Source of the DNA: Agromyces sp. SYSU T00194
GTDB lineage: Bacteria; Actinomycetota; Actinomycetes; Actinomycetales; Microbacteriaceae
Length of the DNA stretch: 64,000 nt
Assembly (NCBI RefSeq): GCF_040496035.1
Contig: NZ_JBEPJZ010000001.1
Coordinates: 2,640,678 to 2,704,677 of the forward strand
Direction: 5' to 3'
Shown in pieces: positions 1-7,698 of the stretch; position 1 is the stretch's first letter; each line of letters opens with the position of its first letter. The notes below the pieces were generated by a model. That model made no database searches and had not been told where the DNA came from. It worked only from the letters and a program-made list of their open reading frames with translations. The translations under genes and the position numbers were made by a program.

Positions 1-149
1 CGCTCGCGGCCGACCTGCGCGACCGTCCCTGGTCGATCGCCGCCGTGGGCGCCGTCGACCCCGAATCGCTCCGCGGCATCGCCGACGGCATCCGCACCGC
101 CACGACCGAATCCCCCCGCCCGCCCGCCCCGACCGAGGGAACCCCGTGA
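1..149 (+). CDS. C-terminal end of a probable M16 family metallopeptidase (partial)
   Basis: Only the last 48 codons are in the window, read from base 3 to the TGA at 147-149. The tail contains RPWSIAAVGAVDPESL, resembling the last beta-strand region (VAVVGxVDxxxL) of M16/insulinase-type peptidases, and then a Pro-rich disordered end. In related actinobacteria an M16 peptidase gene commonly sits between pnp and dapB, which fits the dapB gene 1.3 kb downstream. The catalytic HxxEH part would be outside the window, so the family call rests on this short tail and context. The stop overlaps the next start in a GTGA arrangement, suggesting translational coupling. Confidence 0.5.
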   Translation, partial: LAADLRDRPWSIAAVGAVDPESLRGIADGIRTATTESPRPPAPTEGTP

Positions 150-748
150 CCCACTACCTCTACCTCGTCCGCCACGGAGAACAACTCGACGCCGAGCACG
201 GGCTGCCCGACGGCCCGCTGTCGCCCCGCGGTCGCAGGCAGGCGCAGTTGCTGGCCGAGCGCCTCGGCGGCATCCCCTTCGACGCGTCCTGGCATTCGCC
301 GCTCGAGCGCGCGGCGGAGACGGCCGAGATCCTCTCCGAGCGCATGCCCGCGCTCACGTCCGAGCCGTCGCCGCTGCTGTTCGACTGCGTGCCGTCGGGG
401 CCGGCCGAGGAGATGCCCTCGTTCTACGAGCCGTTCTTCGGCTCGGTCACCGAAGCCGAGATCGAGGCCGGCCGCGCGCAGATGGCCGACGCGGCCGGGG
501 AGTTCCTCCGCGCGCACCGCGGCGACCGCCACGACCTGCTGATCACGCACAACTTCGTGATCGGCTGGTTCGTGCGGGAGGTGCTCGAGGCGCCCGAGTG
601 GCGCTGGGTCACCGTGAACCAGGCCAACTGCGGCCTCACCGTGCTCGTGCAGAAGCCTCGCCGCCCGTGGAGCCTCCTCGTGCACAACGACCTCGCGCAC
701 CTGCCGCCCGAGCTGCGCACGGGCCTGCCCGAGCCCTGGGCGATCTGA
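146..748 (+). CDS. Histidine phosphatase family protein
   Basis: 200-residue cytosolic protein of the histidine phosphatase (phosphoglycerate mutase-like) superfamily. The RHG signature is at residues 9-11 with the phospho-accepting His10; a second basic site, SPLERAAETA, follows at 51-60 (Arg55), and the second catalytic His is His135 in LLITHN. Length is normal for the family. The substrate cannot be told from sequence; members act on sugar phosphates, cofactors or phosphoproteins. The GTG start at 146 overlaps the upstream stop by 4 nt (GTGA), which fixes the start. A mature phosphatase with all key residues is visible; only the substrate is unknown. Confidence 0.9.
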   Translation: MTHYLYLVRHGEQLDAEHGLPDGPLSPRGRRQAQLLAERLGGIPFDASWHSPLERAAETAEILSERMPALTSEPSPLLFDCVPSGPAEEMPSFYEPFFGSVTEAEIEAGRAQMADAAGEFLRAHRGDRHDLLITHNFVIGWFVREVLEAPEWRWVTVNQANCGLTVLVQKPRRPWSLLVHNDLAHLPPELRTGLPEPWAI

Positions 749-882
749 GCGGAGCCGCGTCCCGCGTCCTCGGTGCGAATCGGAGGAGATTCGGGCGGAT
801 GCCCCGGGCTGACGCGGCGCGCCGTCGCATCCGTCCTCCATTCGGCCCCATCGACGAGCGCGCCCGCACCCGCTCGCCGGGC

Positions 883-1356
883 TCAGGGCCGCCGGGCGAA
901 CCAGTGGGTCGCGTTCGGGTTGTCGTTGTACGGCCGCGTCTCGACGTAGCCGAGCGACCGGTACAGCGAGCCGGCCGCCTCGAGGCTCGCGTTGGTGTCG
1001 AGCACGAGCTCCTCGGCGCCGAGCTCCACGGCGCGGCGCTCCAGCTCGACGAGGAGTGCGCGACCGCGTCCGCCGCCCCGCGCGGACGGCGCGACCCACA
1101 GGTGCTTGACCTCGTACCGCACGAGCCCCTCGTCGCCGGGGTCGATGCGCCGCACCCCGCCGCATCCGATGTCGGCACCGTCGTCCTGCAGCACCAGGAA
1201 CACCCCCGCAGGCGGGGTGAACGGCGCGTCGGCCGGGTACGTCGGCGCGTAGGCGCCCTGTGCGGGCGGGAAGCTCGCGGTGCGCTCGGCGAAGTACGCG
1301 TCGAGCAGGCGCACGGCCGCGGGGTCGGTGGGCGGGGTGGCAACGTACTGGTCCAT
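883..1356 (-). CDS. GNAT family N-acetyltransferase
   Basis: 157-residue acetyl-CoA dependent acyltransferase of the GNAT fold. The acetyl-CoA pyrophosphate-binding loop is visible as VAPSARGGGRGRALL around residues 88-102, preceded by strand beta-4 (YEVKHLWV) and followed by the ...LDTNASLEAAGSLYRSLGY segment typical of motif B near the C terminus. The substrate is not predictable. It stands alone on the minus strand between the phosphatase and dapB. A TAGGCT box lies 7 nt before its ATG, so it is probably transcribed leaderless and divergently from dapB. Confidence 0.9.
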   Translation of the reverse strand: MDQYVATPPTDPAAVRLLDAYFAERTASFPPAQGAYAPTYPADAPFTPPAGVFLVLQDDGADIGCGGVRRIDPGDEGLVRYEVKHLWVAPSARGGGRGRALLVELERRAVELGAEELVLDTNASLEAAGSLYRSLGYVETRPYNDNPNATHWFARRP

Positions 1357-1363
1357 CGGGCCC

Positions 1364-1369
1364 AGCCTA
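1364..1369 (-). promoter_or_regulatory. -10 box of the minus-strand GNAT gene
   Basis: TAGGCT on the minus strand, 7 nt before the ATG at 1356. The spacing predicts a transcript beginning at or next to the start codon (leaderless). Confidence 0.6.
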
Positions 1370-1405
1370 CGGCCGGCGGTGCCGCGACTCGCAGGAGCCG
1401 ATTGC

Positions 1406-1411
1406 TAGGGT
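1406..1411 (+). promoter_or_regulatory. -10 box of dapB
   Basis: TAGGGT, 6 nt before the GTG start at 1418; predicts a leaderless dapB transcript and supports that start. Confidence 0.65.
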
Positions 1412-1417
1412 GAGTGC

Positions 1418-2167
1418 GTGACGAGTCGGGTGGCGGTCGTGGGTGCGACGGGCAGGATGGGCCGGCTGGCCCTCGGCCTCATCGAGCAGGCGGAGGACCT
1501 GGAGCTCCATGCGGGGCTCGACTCGTCGAGCAGCCTCGACGAGATCGACGGCGCCGACATCGTCTTCGACGTCACCCGTCCCGGCGTGACCGAGCGCGTC
1601 GTCGACGCCGCGATCTCGCACCGCATCCCCGCGGTCGTCGGCACGTCCGGCTGGTCGGGCGAGCGCATCGACCACGTGCGCGGACGGGTCGCCGGGGAGG
1701 ACGAGGATGCTCCGGGCATCCTGTTCGTGCCGAACTTCTCGCTCGGCAGCGTGCTCGCCTCGCGGTTCGCGGCCATCGCCGCCCCCTACTTCGACTCGAT
1801 CGAGATCATCGAGGCGCACCACGCCGGCAAGGTCGACTCGCCGTCCGGCACCGCGGTGCGCACGGCCGAGCTCATCGCCGACGCGCACCTCGCCGGGCGG
1901 CCCGTGTCGGCGCCGCACTCCGACCAGCGCGCCCGGGGCCAGCTCGTGGCGGGCGTGCCCGTGCACAGCCTGCGCATGGACGGCGTGCTCGCCAAGCAGG
2001 ACGTGATCCTCGGTGCGACGGGGGAGACGCTCACGCTCACGCACTCGACGCAGAGCCCGTCGTCGTACGAGGCGGGCATCCTGCTCGCACTGCGCGCCGC
2101 GCCGGAATCGCGCGGCGTCGCCGTCGGCCTCGAGACGCTGCTCGACCTCGGGTTCCCCACCGCGTGA
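1418..2167 (+). CDS. dapB: 4-hydroxy-tetrahydrodipicolinate reductase
   Basis: 249-residue DapB, the NAD(P)H-dependent reductase that makes tetrahydrodipicolinate in lysine and diaminopimelate synthesis. The Rossmann motif GATGRMG is at residues 9-15. The family signature EAHHAGKVDSPSGTA lies at about 132-146, containing the catalytic His134/His135, Lys138 and the substrate-binding Gly-Thr pair. Length matches actinobacterial DapB (about 245-250). It belongs with dapA at 7.7 kb and dapF at 20.5 kb, which are unlinked to it in operon terms. The GTG start is set by a TAGGGT box 6 nt upstream. The next gene overlaps its stop by GTGA, so the two are coupled. Confidence 0.97.
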   Translation: MTSRVAVVGATGRMGRLALGLIEQAEDLELHAGLDSSSSLDEIDGADIVFDVTRPGVTERVVDAAISHRIPAVVGTSGWSGERIDHVRGRVAGEDEDAPGILFVPNFSLGSVLASRFAAIAAPYFDSIEIIEAHHAGKVDSPSGTAVRTAELIADAHLAGRPVSAPHSDQRARGQLVAGVPVHSLRMDGVLAKQDVILGATGETLTLTHSTQSPSSYEAGILLALRAAPESRGVAVGLETLLDLGFPTA

Positions 2168-2619
2168 GCGCCACGCAGGCGGCGCGCATCGGCGCCATCG
2201 TCATGGCCGTGCTGCTCGCGGGCTACATCGGGCTCGTGGGCTGGCGCGCGGTGCTCTTCCTCGGCTCCGGCGAACCCGTGGGCATCGGCATCGGGCTGGC
2301 GCTCATCATCCTGCCGGTCATCGCCGCGTGGGCGCTCTGGCGCGAGCTCGCGTTCGGCGTGCGCTCGGAGCGCCTGGTCGACCGGCTCGACGCCGAGGAC
2401 GGGCTGCCCGAGTTCCCGGCGCAGCCGAGCGGGCGGCCCGACCGCGCGCAGGCGGCCGCGGCATTCGACGCGTTCCGCGCGGAGGCCGAGGCGGCGCCCG
2501 ACTCGTGGCGCGCCTGGCTGCGGCTCGGCATCGCGTACGACGCCGCGGGCGACCGCCGCCGGGCGCGCGCCGCGGTGCGGCGCGCGATCACGCTCGAACG
2601 CGCGCGGCCTCCCCGCTGA
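2164..2619 (+). CDS. Two-helix membrane protein with a TPR-like C-terminal segment
   Basis: 151 residues. Two hydrophobic helices are clear, roughly 8-29 and 39-57, followed by a cytosolic part rich in Ala, Arg and Glu. Its end (SWRAWLRLGIAYDAAGDRRRARAAVRRAI) reads like one tetratricopeptide repeat, a helix-turn-helix protein-contact module. Similar small genes follow dapB in other Microbacteriaceae. No enzymatic motif is visible, and no function is known to me. The GTG start overlaps the dapB stop by 4 nt. Its 3' end overlaps the convergent epimerase gene by 32 bp, so the last ten codons are also coding on the other strand. Confidence 0.8.
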   Translation: MSATQAARIGAIVMAVLLAGYIGLVGWRAVLFLGSGEPVGIGIGLALIILPVIAAWALWRELAFGVRSERLVDRLDAEDGLPEFPAQPSGRPDRAQAAAAFDAFRAEAEAAPDSWRAWLRLGIAYDAAGDRRRARAAVRRAITLERARPPR

Positions 2620-3499
2620 GCATCGCGTCGATCGCCTGCTCGGCGGTCGGATGCGCGAAGCGGAACCCGTCGTCGACGAGCCGCGCCGGAATCACTTTCG
2701 CGCTCGCCAGCAGCAACTCGTCGGCGGCCTGCCCGAGCATCGCGTGGAGCGCCGGTTCCGGCACCGTGAAGGCGTAGGGCCGTCGCATCCGATCGGCCAG
2801 CGCGTGCGCGACGCGATCGTAGGTCGCGGGCGTCGGCCCGGCGAGGTTCACCGGTCCCGACAGCTGCGAGTCGACCAGCAGGTGCCGGATGGCCCGCACC
2901 TCGTCGACCAGGCTGATCCACGGCCAGTGCTGCCCGCCCGTGCCGAGCCGCGTGCCGAGCCCGAGGCGGGTGAGCAGCGAGAGGCGCTGCATGGCGCCGC
3001 CGTCGCCGACGACGATGCCCGTGCGGAACATGACGGTGCGCGTCTGCTCGGGGGCGAGGCGCGCGGTGTCCTCCCAGCGGGTCACGACGCTGGGCAGGAA
3101 CCCCTCGCCGGGCTCGGCGTCCTCGGTGAGCGCCTCCGCGGGCCGGTCGCCGTAGACGCCCGACGCGGAGGCGTTCAGGAAGACGCTCGGCGGCGTGCGT
3201 GCCTGTCGCATGGCGTCGGTGAGCGTGCGGGTGGCGTTGACCCGCGAGGTGAGGATCTCGCGCCGGTACGCCGGCGTCCACGGCAGCCGCGCGAGGTTGG
3301 CCCCGGAGAAGGCGACGACCGCGTCGACGCGGTCCATGACCGTGAAGTCGATGATGCCCGAGCCGGGCGACCAGCTGAGCTCGTCCTCGGCGCGCGGGGT
3401 GCGGCGCACGAGGCGCACGACCTCGTGGCCGTCCTCCCGCAGGAGGGGGACGAGGGTGGAACCGATGAAGCCGGATGCCCCGGCGATGAGCACGCGCAC
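2588..3499 (-). CDS. TIGR01777 family (SDR-type epimerase) protein
   Basis: 303-residue extended short-chain dehydrogenase-like protein. The N-terminal NAD(P)-binding loop GASGFIGS is at residues 7-14; downstream are the family features NASASGVYGDRP (active-site Tyr region), TRWEDTA, FRTGIVVGDGG and the WISLVDEV segment that is diagnostic of the TIGR01777 group (YfcH/SulA-like sugar epimerase family). The true substrate is unknown. The GTG start lies 3 nt after the osmC stop, so the pair probably forms a two-gene operon on the minus strand. Confidence 0.92.
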   Translation of the reverse strand: MRVLIAGASGFIGSTLVPLLREDGHEVVRLVRRTPRAEDELSWSPGSGIIDFTVMDRVDAVVAFSGANLARLPWTPAYRREILTSRVNATRTLTDAMRQARTPPSVFLNASASGVYGDRPAEALTEDAEPGEGFLPSVVTRWEDTARLAPEQTRTVMFRTGIVVGDGGAMQRLSLLTRLGLGTRLGTGGQHWPWISLVDEVRAIRHLLVDSQLSGPVNLAGPTPATYDRVAHALADRMRRPYAFTVPEPALHAMLGQAADELLLASAKVIPARLVDDGFRFAHPTAEQAIDAMLSGEAARVRA

Positions 3500-3502
3500 G
3501 GC

Positions 3503-3931
3503 TCAGGCGAGTTCGGCCTCGATCGTGATGGGGATGCCCGCGAGCGCCTGCGAGATCGGGCAGTTCGCCTTGGCGTCCTCCGCGAACGCCTCGAACTCCT
3601 CCTCGCTCAGCCCCGGGACCCGCGCGCTCACGAGCAGGTGGCTGCCGAGCACGCCGCGCCCGGCCTCGAAGGTGACCGCGGCGGTGGTCTGGATGCTCTC
3701 GGGCGTGTGGCCGGCCTGTGCCAGCGCGTGCGACAGTGCCATCGAGAAGCAGGACGAGTGCGCCGCGCCGAGCAGTTCCTCGGGGTTGGTGGTGTCGCGC
3801 ACCCCCGCCGAGCGCGCCGCCCAGTTCACGGGGAACGTCGCCGAGTCGGTGGAGTCGAGGTGCACGCTGCCGGAACCCTCGATGAGGCTGCCCTTCCAGA
3901 CGGTGGTGGCCTCGCTCGTCACTGCTGCCAT
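3503..3931 (-). CDS. osmC: OsmC family peroxiredoxin
   Basis: 142 residues, close in length to E. coli OsmC (143), and sharing its core motif NPEELLGAAHSSCFSMALS. The two redox cysteines are Cys61 (in HSSCF) and Cys124 (in NCPIS). The family reduces organic hydroperoxides in the cytosol through a dithiol cycle using lipoyl or other thiol donors. A strong ribosome-binding site, AGGAGGAG, precedes the ATG. A TAGGCT box lies about 30 nt further up on the minus strand, giving a short untranslated leader. The downstream epimerase gene is 3 nt away. Confidence 0.93.
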   Translation of the reverse strand: MAAVTSEATTVWKGSLIEGSGSVHLDSTDSATFPVNWAARSAGVRDTTNPEELLGAAHSSCFSMALSHALAQAGHTPESIQTTAAVTFEAGRGVLGSHLLVSARVPGLSEEEFEAFAEDAKANCPISQALAGIPITIEAELA

Positions 3932-4023
3932 GGTGTGTCTCCTCCTCGTCGCGGTGGCCTCAGCCTAGCCGCGGGCGTCCCGGCTGTGGAGGGGGTGGCG
4001 CGTCCCGGCCGGTCGCCGGCGCG

Positions 4024-4473
4024 TCAGGAGGTGCGGACGATGCGCGCGCGCACCAGCAGCGCGTAGAGGCGGCAGCCGAGGCAGACGTCGAACGCCGCGT
4101 TCAGGAAGGCCGCGAAGAACGCGATCGCCGCCGAGATCCACACCGCTCCGTCGACGCCGAGCAGCGCGAGCAGCAGGCCGGCCGCGGTGACGGCGAAGCC
4201 CACGCCCTGCGCGAAGGTCGGGGGGCGCGGGTCCTCCAGCTCCGACGGGGGAGCGAGGCGCGGGCGCACGAAGGTCTTGAAGATGAGGCCCCAGGGGTGG
4301 CGGCGGATGCCCGCGAAGGCGCCCCACGCGAACAACGCCACGAGCGCGGCGAGCAGCAGCAGCGCGGCGAGCCCCGCTCCCGCGAGGTCGAGCACGATCA
4401 CGACCAGCAGCAGCACCGAGGTGATGGCGGCGCCGAAGCGCGGCCCGCGGGGGTCGATCTGGTCACGCGACAC
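4024..4473 (-). CDS. DUF4395 membrane protein (thioredoxin partner)
   Basis: 149 residues with four hydrophobic segments (about 16-34, 36-52, 91-107, 110-128), matching the DUF4395 family of small integral membrane proteins. A CxxC pair, Cys131 and Cys134 in FDVCLGC, sits right after the last helix, at the membrane edge. I chose the GTG at 4473 (VSRDQIDPRGPRFG) because this is where family similarity begins; it overlaps the end of the upstream thioredoxin-like gene by 11 bp. DUF4395 genes often neighbour thioredoxin genes in actinobacteria, so a shared role in thiol transfer across or at the membrane is a reasonable inference, not a demonstrated function. Confidence 0.85.
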   Translation of the reverse strand: MSRDQIDPRGPRFGAAITSVLLLVVIVLDLAGAGLAALLLLAALVALFAWGAFAGIRRHPWGLIFKTFVRPRLAPPSELEDPRPPTFAQGVGFAVTAAGLLLALLGVDGAVWISAAIAFFAAFLNAAFDVCLGCRLYALLVRARIVRTS

Positions 4474-4906
4474 GGAGGTTCCTCGGGTGCTCGGGGGTCG
4501 GGGGGAGTGCTGCGGAGACGTCGGCACGTCGCGGGGCGCCGGAGAAGCGGCGCAGCGCGTGGCCGTCCGAGCCGAGCACGACGACGGTCGGCGTCTGGGT
4601 GACGCGGAACCGCGCGGCGAGTTCGGGGTGCGCCGCGACGTCGAGCTCGACGTGGGCGAGCTCGTGGTCGTCGCCGGCGATCTCGCCGAGGGCCCGCGCC
4701 GTGCCCGGGCAGCGCGCGCAGTACTCGGACGAGAACTGGAGCAGCGTGGCGCGGACGGGCAGCGCGTCGAGGGCGAGCTCGGAGGCATCCGCCCACTCGC
4801 CCTTGGCGTCGGACGCCCGCCCCTCGCGCCGCTTGAGGGCGATGCCGGCGATCGACGCGACGGCGACGAGCGCCGCGGCGATGCCGAATGCGAGCAGGAG
4901 GTCCAT
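4463..4906 (-). CDS. Membrane-anchored thioredoxin-fold protein
   Basis: 147 residues: an N-terminal hydrophobic anchor (about 2-23), a basic charged linker, then a thioredoxin fold from about residue 45. The active site is EYCARCPG with Cys63 and Cys66. The cis-proline expected opposite it is Pro106 in TQTPTVVV. The CARC centre differs from classical CGPC, as in many actinobacterial exported thioredoxin-like proteins. With the DUF4395 gene it forms a two-gene overlapping unit. A TACATT box lies 7 nt before the ATG, so transcription is probably leaderless and divergent from thyA. Confidence 0.88.
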   Translation of the reverse strand: MDLLLAFGIAAALVAVASIAGIALKRREGRASDAKGEWADASELALDALPVRATLLQFSSEYCARCPGTARALGEIAGDDHELAHVELDVAAHPELAARFRVTQTPTVVVLGSDGHALRRFSGAPRRADVSAALPPTPEHPRNLRVA

Positions 4907-4913
4907 GCACCCG

Positions 4914-4919
4914 AATGTA
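4914..4919 (-). promoter_or_regulatory. -10 box of the thioredoxin/DUF4395 pair
   Basis: TACATT on the minus strand, 7 nt from the ATG at 4906; leaderless type. Confidence 0.55.
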
Positions 4920-5002
4920 GCGGGGTGCGCCTGAACGACACCCGAGTGTGACGGACGATGACGCGCCGCATCCGCCCCCTCGTCGTCGGGCCGGGGCGGG
5001 GC

Positions 5003-5008
5003 TACCAT
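5003..5008 (+). promoter_or_regulatory. -10 box of thyA-folA
   Basis: TACCAT, 6 nt before the GTG at 5015. It decides the thyA start against an in-frame ATG at 4958 that would lie upstream of the predicted transcript. Confidence 0.6.
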
Positions 5009-5014
5009 CGGGGC

Positions 5015-5824
5015 GTGGCCGCAGTCATCCAGACCCCGTACGAAGACCTGCTGCGCGAGGTGCTCGCCGGCGGCACGCCGAAGTCCGACCGCACCGGCAC
5101 CGGCACGCGCAGCGTGTTCGGCCGCCAGCTGCGCTTCGACCTCGCCGAGGGCTTCCCGCTCATCACCACCAAGCGCGTGCACTTCAAGTCGGTCGCGTAC
5201 GAGCTGCTCTGGTTCCTGCGCGGCGACTCGAACGTGCGCTGGCTGCAGGAGCACGGCGTCACGATCTGGGACGAGTGGGCGGATGCCTCGGGCGACCTCG
5301 GCCCCGTCTACGGCGTGCAGTGGCGGTCGTGGCCGACCCCGTCGGGCGCGCACATCGACCAGCTCGCGCAGGTCATCGAGCAGATCCGCATCTCGCCCGA
5401 CTCGCGCCGCCTCGTCGTCTCGGCGTGGAACCCGGCCGACATCCCCGACATGGCGCTCGCGCCCTGCCACGCGCTGTTCCAGTTCTACGTCGCCGACGGC
5501 AAGCTGTCGTGCCAGCTCTACCAGCGCAGCGCCGACCTCTTCCTCGGCGTGCCGTTCAACATCGCCTCGTACGCGCTGCTCACCCACCTCGTCGCCGCGC
5601 AGACCGGCCTCGGCGTGGGCGACTTCGTCTGGACCGGCGGCGACTGCCACATCTACGACAACCACGTCGAGCAGGTGAGCGAGCAGCTCACGCGCGACCC
5701 GTACCCGTACCCGACGCTGCGCATCACCGCCGACCGCCCGTCGATCTCGGACTACGAGTTCGAGGACCTCGAGGTGCGCGACTACGTCCACCATCCCGCG
5801 ATCCGCGCCGCGGTCGCGGTATGA
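5015..5824 (+). CDS. thyA: Thymidylate synthase
   Basis: 269-residue ThyA, which methylates dUMP to dTMP with 5,10-methylenetetrahydrofolate, producing dihydrofolate. The catalytic cysteine is Cys151 in [12 protein letters not shown]. The phosphate-binding arginine region ([13 protein letters not shown], 24-36), the [14 protein letters not shown] dUMP-binding segment and GDCHIYDNH near the C terminus are all present. Length equals the classical family. GTG is chosen because it lies 6 nt after a TACCAT box and gives the usual N terminus. The stop overlaps the folA start as ATGA, matching the biochemical coupling: the dihydrofolate released here is the folA substrate. Confidence 0.97.
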   Translation: MAAVIQTPYEDLLREVLAGGTPKSDRTGTGTRSVFGRQLRFDLAEGFPLITTKRVHFKSVAYELLWFLRGDSNVRWLQEHGVTIWDEWADASGDLGPVYGVQWRSWPTPSGAHIDQLAQVIEQIRISPDSRRLVVSAWNPADIPDMALAPCHALFQFYVADGKLSCQLYQRSADLFLGVPFNIASYALLTHLVAAQTGLGVGDFVWTGGDCHIYDNHVEQVSEQLTRDPYPYPTLRITADRPSISDYEFEDLEVRDYVHHPAIRAAVAV

Positions 5825-6510
5825 CGGTTGCCCCTGAGCCCGCGCCCGCGCGTGCGCGTGCGCTGCCGCCAATCGGCCTGATCTGGGCCGAGGCCCGCGG
5901 CGGCGTGATCGGCCGCGACGGCGTCATGCCGTGGCACCTCCCCGAGGACCTCGCGCACTTCCGCGACGTCACCCGCGGCGCCCCGGTGATCATGGGCCGC
6001 CGCACCTGGGAGTCGCTGCCCCCGAGGTTCCGCCCGCTCCCCGGGCGCCGCAACATCGTCGTCTCCCGCGACCCGGCCGCCGCCTTCGACGGCGCCGAGC
6101 ACGCCGCATCCGTGCCCGCCGCCCTCGCCCTCGCCGCTGCGCCTGCGCTCGACCCTGCCGCTGCGCCTGCGCTCGACCCTGCCGCTGCGCCTGCGCTCGA
6201 CCCCGCCGCTGCGCCTGCGCTCGACCCCGCCGCAGCGCCCGCTCCCACTGCCACCGAGCCCCCCGCGCCAGCGGCCGGCTCGTCCGCACCGCCGTCCCGC
6301 ATCTGGGTCATCGGCGGCGCCGAGCTCTACCGCCAGACCATCGAGGTCGCCGACCGCCTCGAGGTCACGCGCATCGACGCGGCCGTCGACGGCGACACGC
6401 ACGCCCCGCCCATCGGCCCGCACTGGCGCCCGGAGGCATCCGACCCGCCCTCGGGGTGGCACGCGGCCGCCTCCGGCCTCCGCTACCGCTTCGACACCCT
6501 CACCCGCTGA
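5821..6510 (+). CDS. folA: Dihydrofolate reductase with an Ala/Pro repeat insertion
   Basis: 229 residues; ordinary bacterial DHFR is about 160-170. The core is intact: [27 protein letters not shown] (19-45, catalytic acid Glu42), the NADPH-binding [13 protein letters not shown] (55-67), RRNIVVSRD (76-84) and WVIGGAELY (162-170). The extra length is a low-complexity Ala/Pro/Leu/Asp stretch, about 98-158, between the NIVVSRD strand and the GGAELY motif; it contains four tandem copies of an 8-residue unit AAAPALDP (105-136). The insertion sits in a surface loop position, so activity is likely retained. Translation is coupled to thyA (ATGA). Confidence 0.93.
   Translation: MTVAPEPAPARARALPPIGLIWAEARGGVIGRDGVMPWHLPEDLAHFRDVTRGAPVIMGRRTWESLPPRFRPLPGRRNIVVSRDPAAAFDGAEHAASVPAALALAAAPALDPAAAPALDPAAAPALDPAAAPALDPAAAPAPTATEPPAPAAGSSAPPSRIWVIGGAELYRQTIEVADRLEVTRIDAAVDGDTHAPPIGPHWRPEASDPPSGWHAAASGLRYRFDTLTR
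6133..6228 (+). repeat. In-frame 24-bp tandem repeat inside folA (4 copies)
   Basis: Four head-to-tail copies of a 24-bp unit coding AAAPALDP, at 6133-6156, 6157-6180, 6181-6204 and 6205-6228. Copies differ only by the last base of the Pro codon (CCT in the first two, CCC in the last two); a decayed fifth start follows. Near identity of the copies suggests recent expansion by slippage or unequal crossing-over. Confidence 0.95.
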
Positions 6511-6698
6511 CCGGCGGCCGCCGCGCATGGCGGATCGAAGGACGAGTTCGCCGACACGCCGTTACGCGCGTCACCGTTCCCGCGTTTCTCCTCCGTTCCG
6601 CCATCGGCCCGTCCTCCACAACCGGTCGTGCCGCGTGCAGCAGCGCGGACCGGCCGCCGAGCCCGCTCGCGTCATGTCAGCGCGCCACGCTGCTGGGC

Positions 6699-7565
6699 GT
6701 GATCGCACCTCACCTCGTACAGCGCACCTGCCGCGACCTCGGCGGGGTGGCGGGCACCGCCGAACTCGCGGCCGCGGGCGTCGATCGTCATGCGCTGGCC
6801 CGGGCCGTCGCCGACGGCGCGGTCGTCCGGCTCCGTTCCGCGGTCTACGGCGTGCCCGACCTCGAACCCGACGTCGCGGCGGCCGTGCGCCACGGCGGCG
6901 CGCTCGGATGCCTCTCGGCCGCCCGGTCCATCGGGCTCTGGGTGCTGTGCGACGACGACCGGCTCCACGTCTCGATGCCGCCGAACGGTCACTCGCGCAC
7001 GCATCCGGACTGCGCATGCGTCCTGCACTGGACGGGTGGCCGCCGACCGGTCGCGTCGATCGTCGAAGTCCTCCACCAGGTGCTCGCATGCGCCGGTCCG
7101 GAGGAGTTCTTCGTGTGCCTGGAGTCGGCACGGCGGTTGAGGAAGATCGACGCGGCCGGCGTCGCGAGCCTGCGCGACCGCGTACCCTCCTGGGCCCGAC
7201 CGCTGGTCGACGACGCCCGATCCGACGCCGACAGCGGCCTCGAGTCCGTCCTGCGCTACCGGCTCCGACCGTACCGGCTGCGGATCCGGTCGCAGGTCGA
7301 CATCCCCACCGTCGGGCGAGTGGACTTCGTCGTCGGCGACCGGCTGATCCTCGAGGCCGACGGGCGCGACAACCACGACGGCGCGTCGCACCGCCATCGC
7401 GACCTCGTGCGCGACGCGGCCGCGGCGGCACTCGGGTTCGACACGTTGCGGTTCGACTACGCGCAGATCGTGCACGACTGGCCATCGGTTCGTGGAGCCA
7501 TCCTCGCCAAGATCGACGCAGGGCTGCACCTGCGCGGTACCGATCGGAGGGGAAACCGCCGCTGA
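6699..7565 (+). CDS. AbiEi-like/DUF559 endonuclease-domain protein of unknown role
   Basis: 288 residues. The N-terminal 60 residues (GGVAGTAELAAAGVDRHALARAVADGAVVRLRSAVYG) resemble the winged-helix AbiEi-type antitoxin N domain. The C-terminal part resembles the PD-(D/E)XK-like DUF559 domain: VDFVVGDRLILEADG at 208-222 supplies Asp209, Glu219 and Asp221, and a His-rich stretch plus FDTLRFDYAQIV follow. Such paired-domain proteins are common, often many per genome, in Microbacteriaceae; their function is unknown to me. The start is uncertain: GTG 6699 gives the expected N terminus, but no ribosome-binding site is evident. The gene stands alone between folA and dapA, where most relatives have none. 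Confidence 0.75.
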   Translation: MIAPHLVQRTCRDLGGVAGTAELAAAGVDRHALARAVADGAVVRLRSAVYGVPDLEPDVAAAVRHGGALGCLSAARSIGLWVLCDDDRLHVSMPPNGHSRTHPDCACVLHWTGGRRPVASIVEVLHQVLACAGPEEFFVCLESARRLRKIDAAGVASLRDRVPSWARPLVDDARSDADSGLESVLRYRLRPYRLRIRSQVDIPTVGRVDFVVGDRLILEADGRDNHDGASHRHRDLVRDAAAAALGFDTLRFDYAQIVHDWPSVRGAILAKIDAGLHLRGTDRRGNRR

Positions 7566-7685
7566 GGGCGCCGGGCCCCGGCGTGTCGGGCGATTCCTCC
7601 TCCATTCGGCCCGTGAGTCGAGGTCGGCCGCCGACGGCACGCTGCGGCGCGACGGCGCGGCACGCGCCGCAGGCCGCGGGAGCGA

Positions 7686-7691
7686 TAGCCT
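7686..7691 (+). promoter_or_regulatory. -10 box of dapA
   Basis: TAGCCT, 7 nt before the GTG start at 7699; leaderless type. Confidence 0.6.
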
Positions 7692-7698
7692 GTAGTCC

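Noticed and set aside
6133..6228. CRISPR-like array
   Set aside because: The four repeats are head-to-tail without spacers and stay in frame inside folA, so this is a coding minisatellite.
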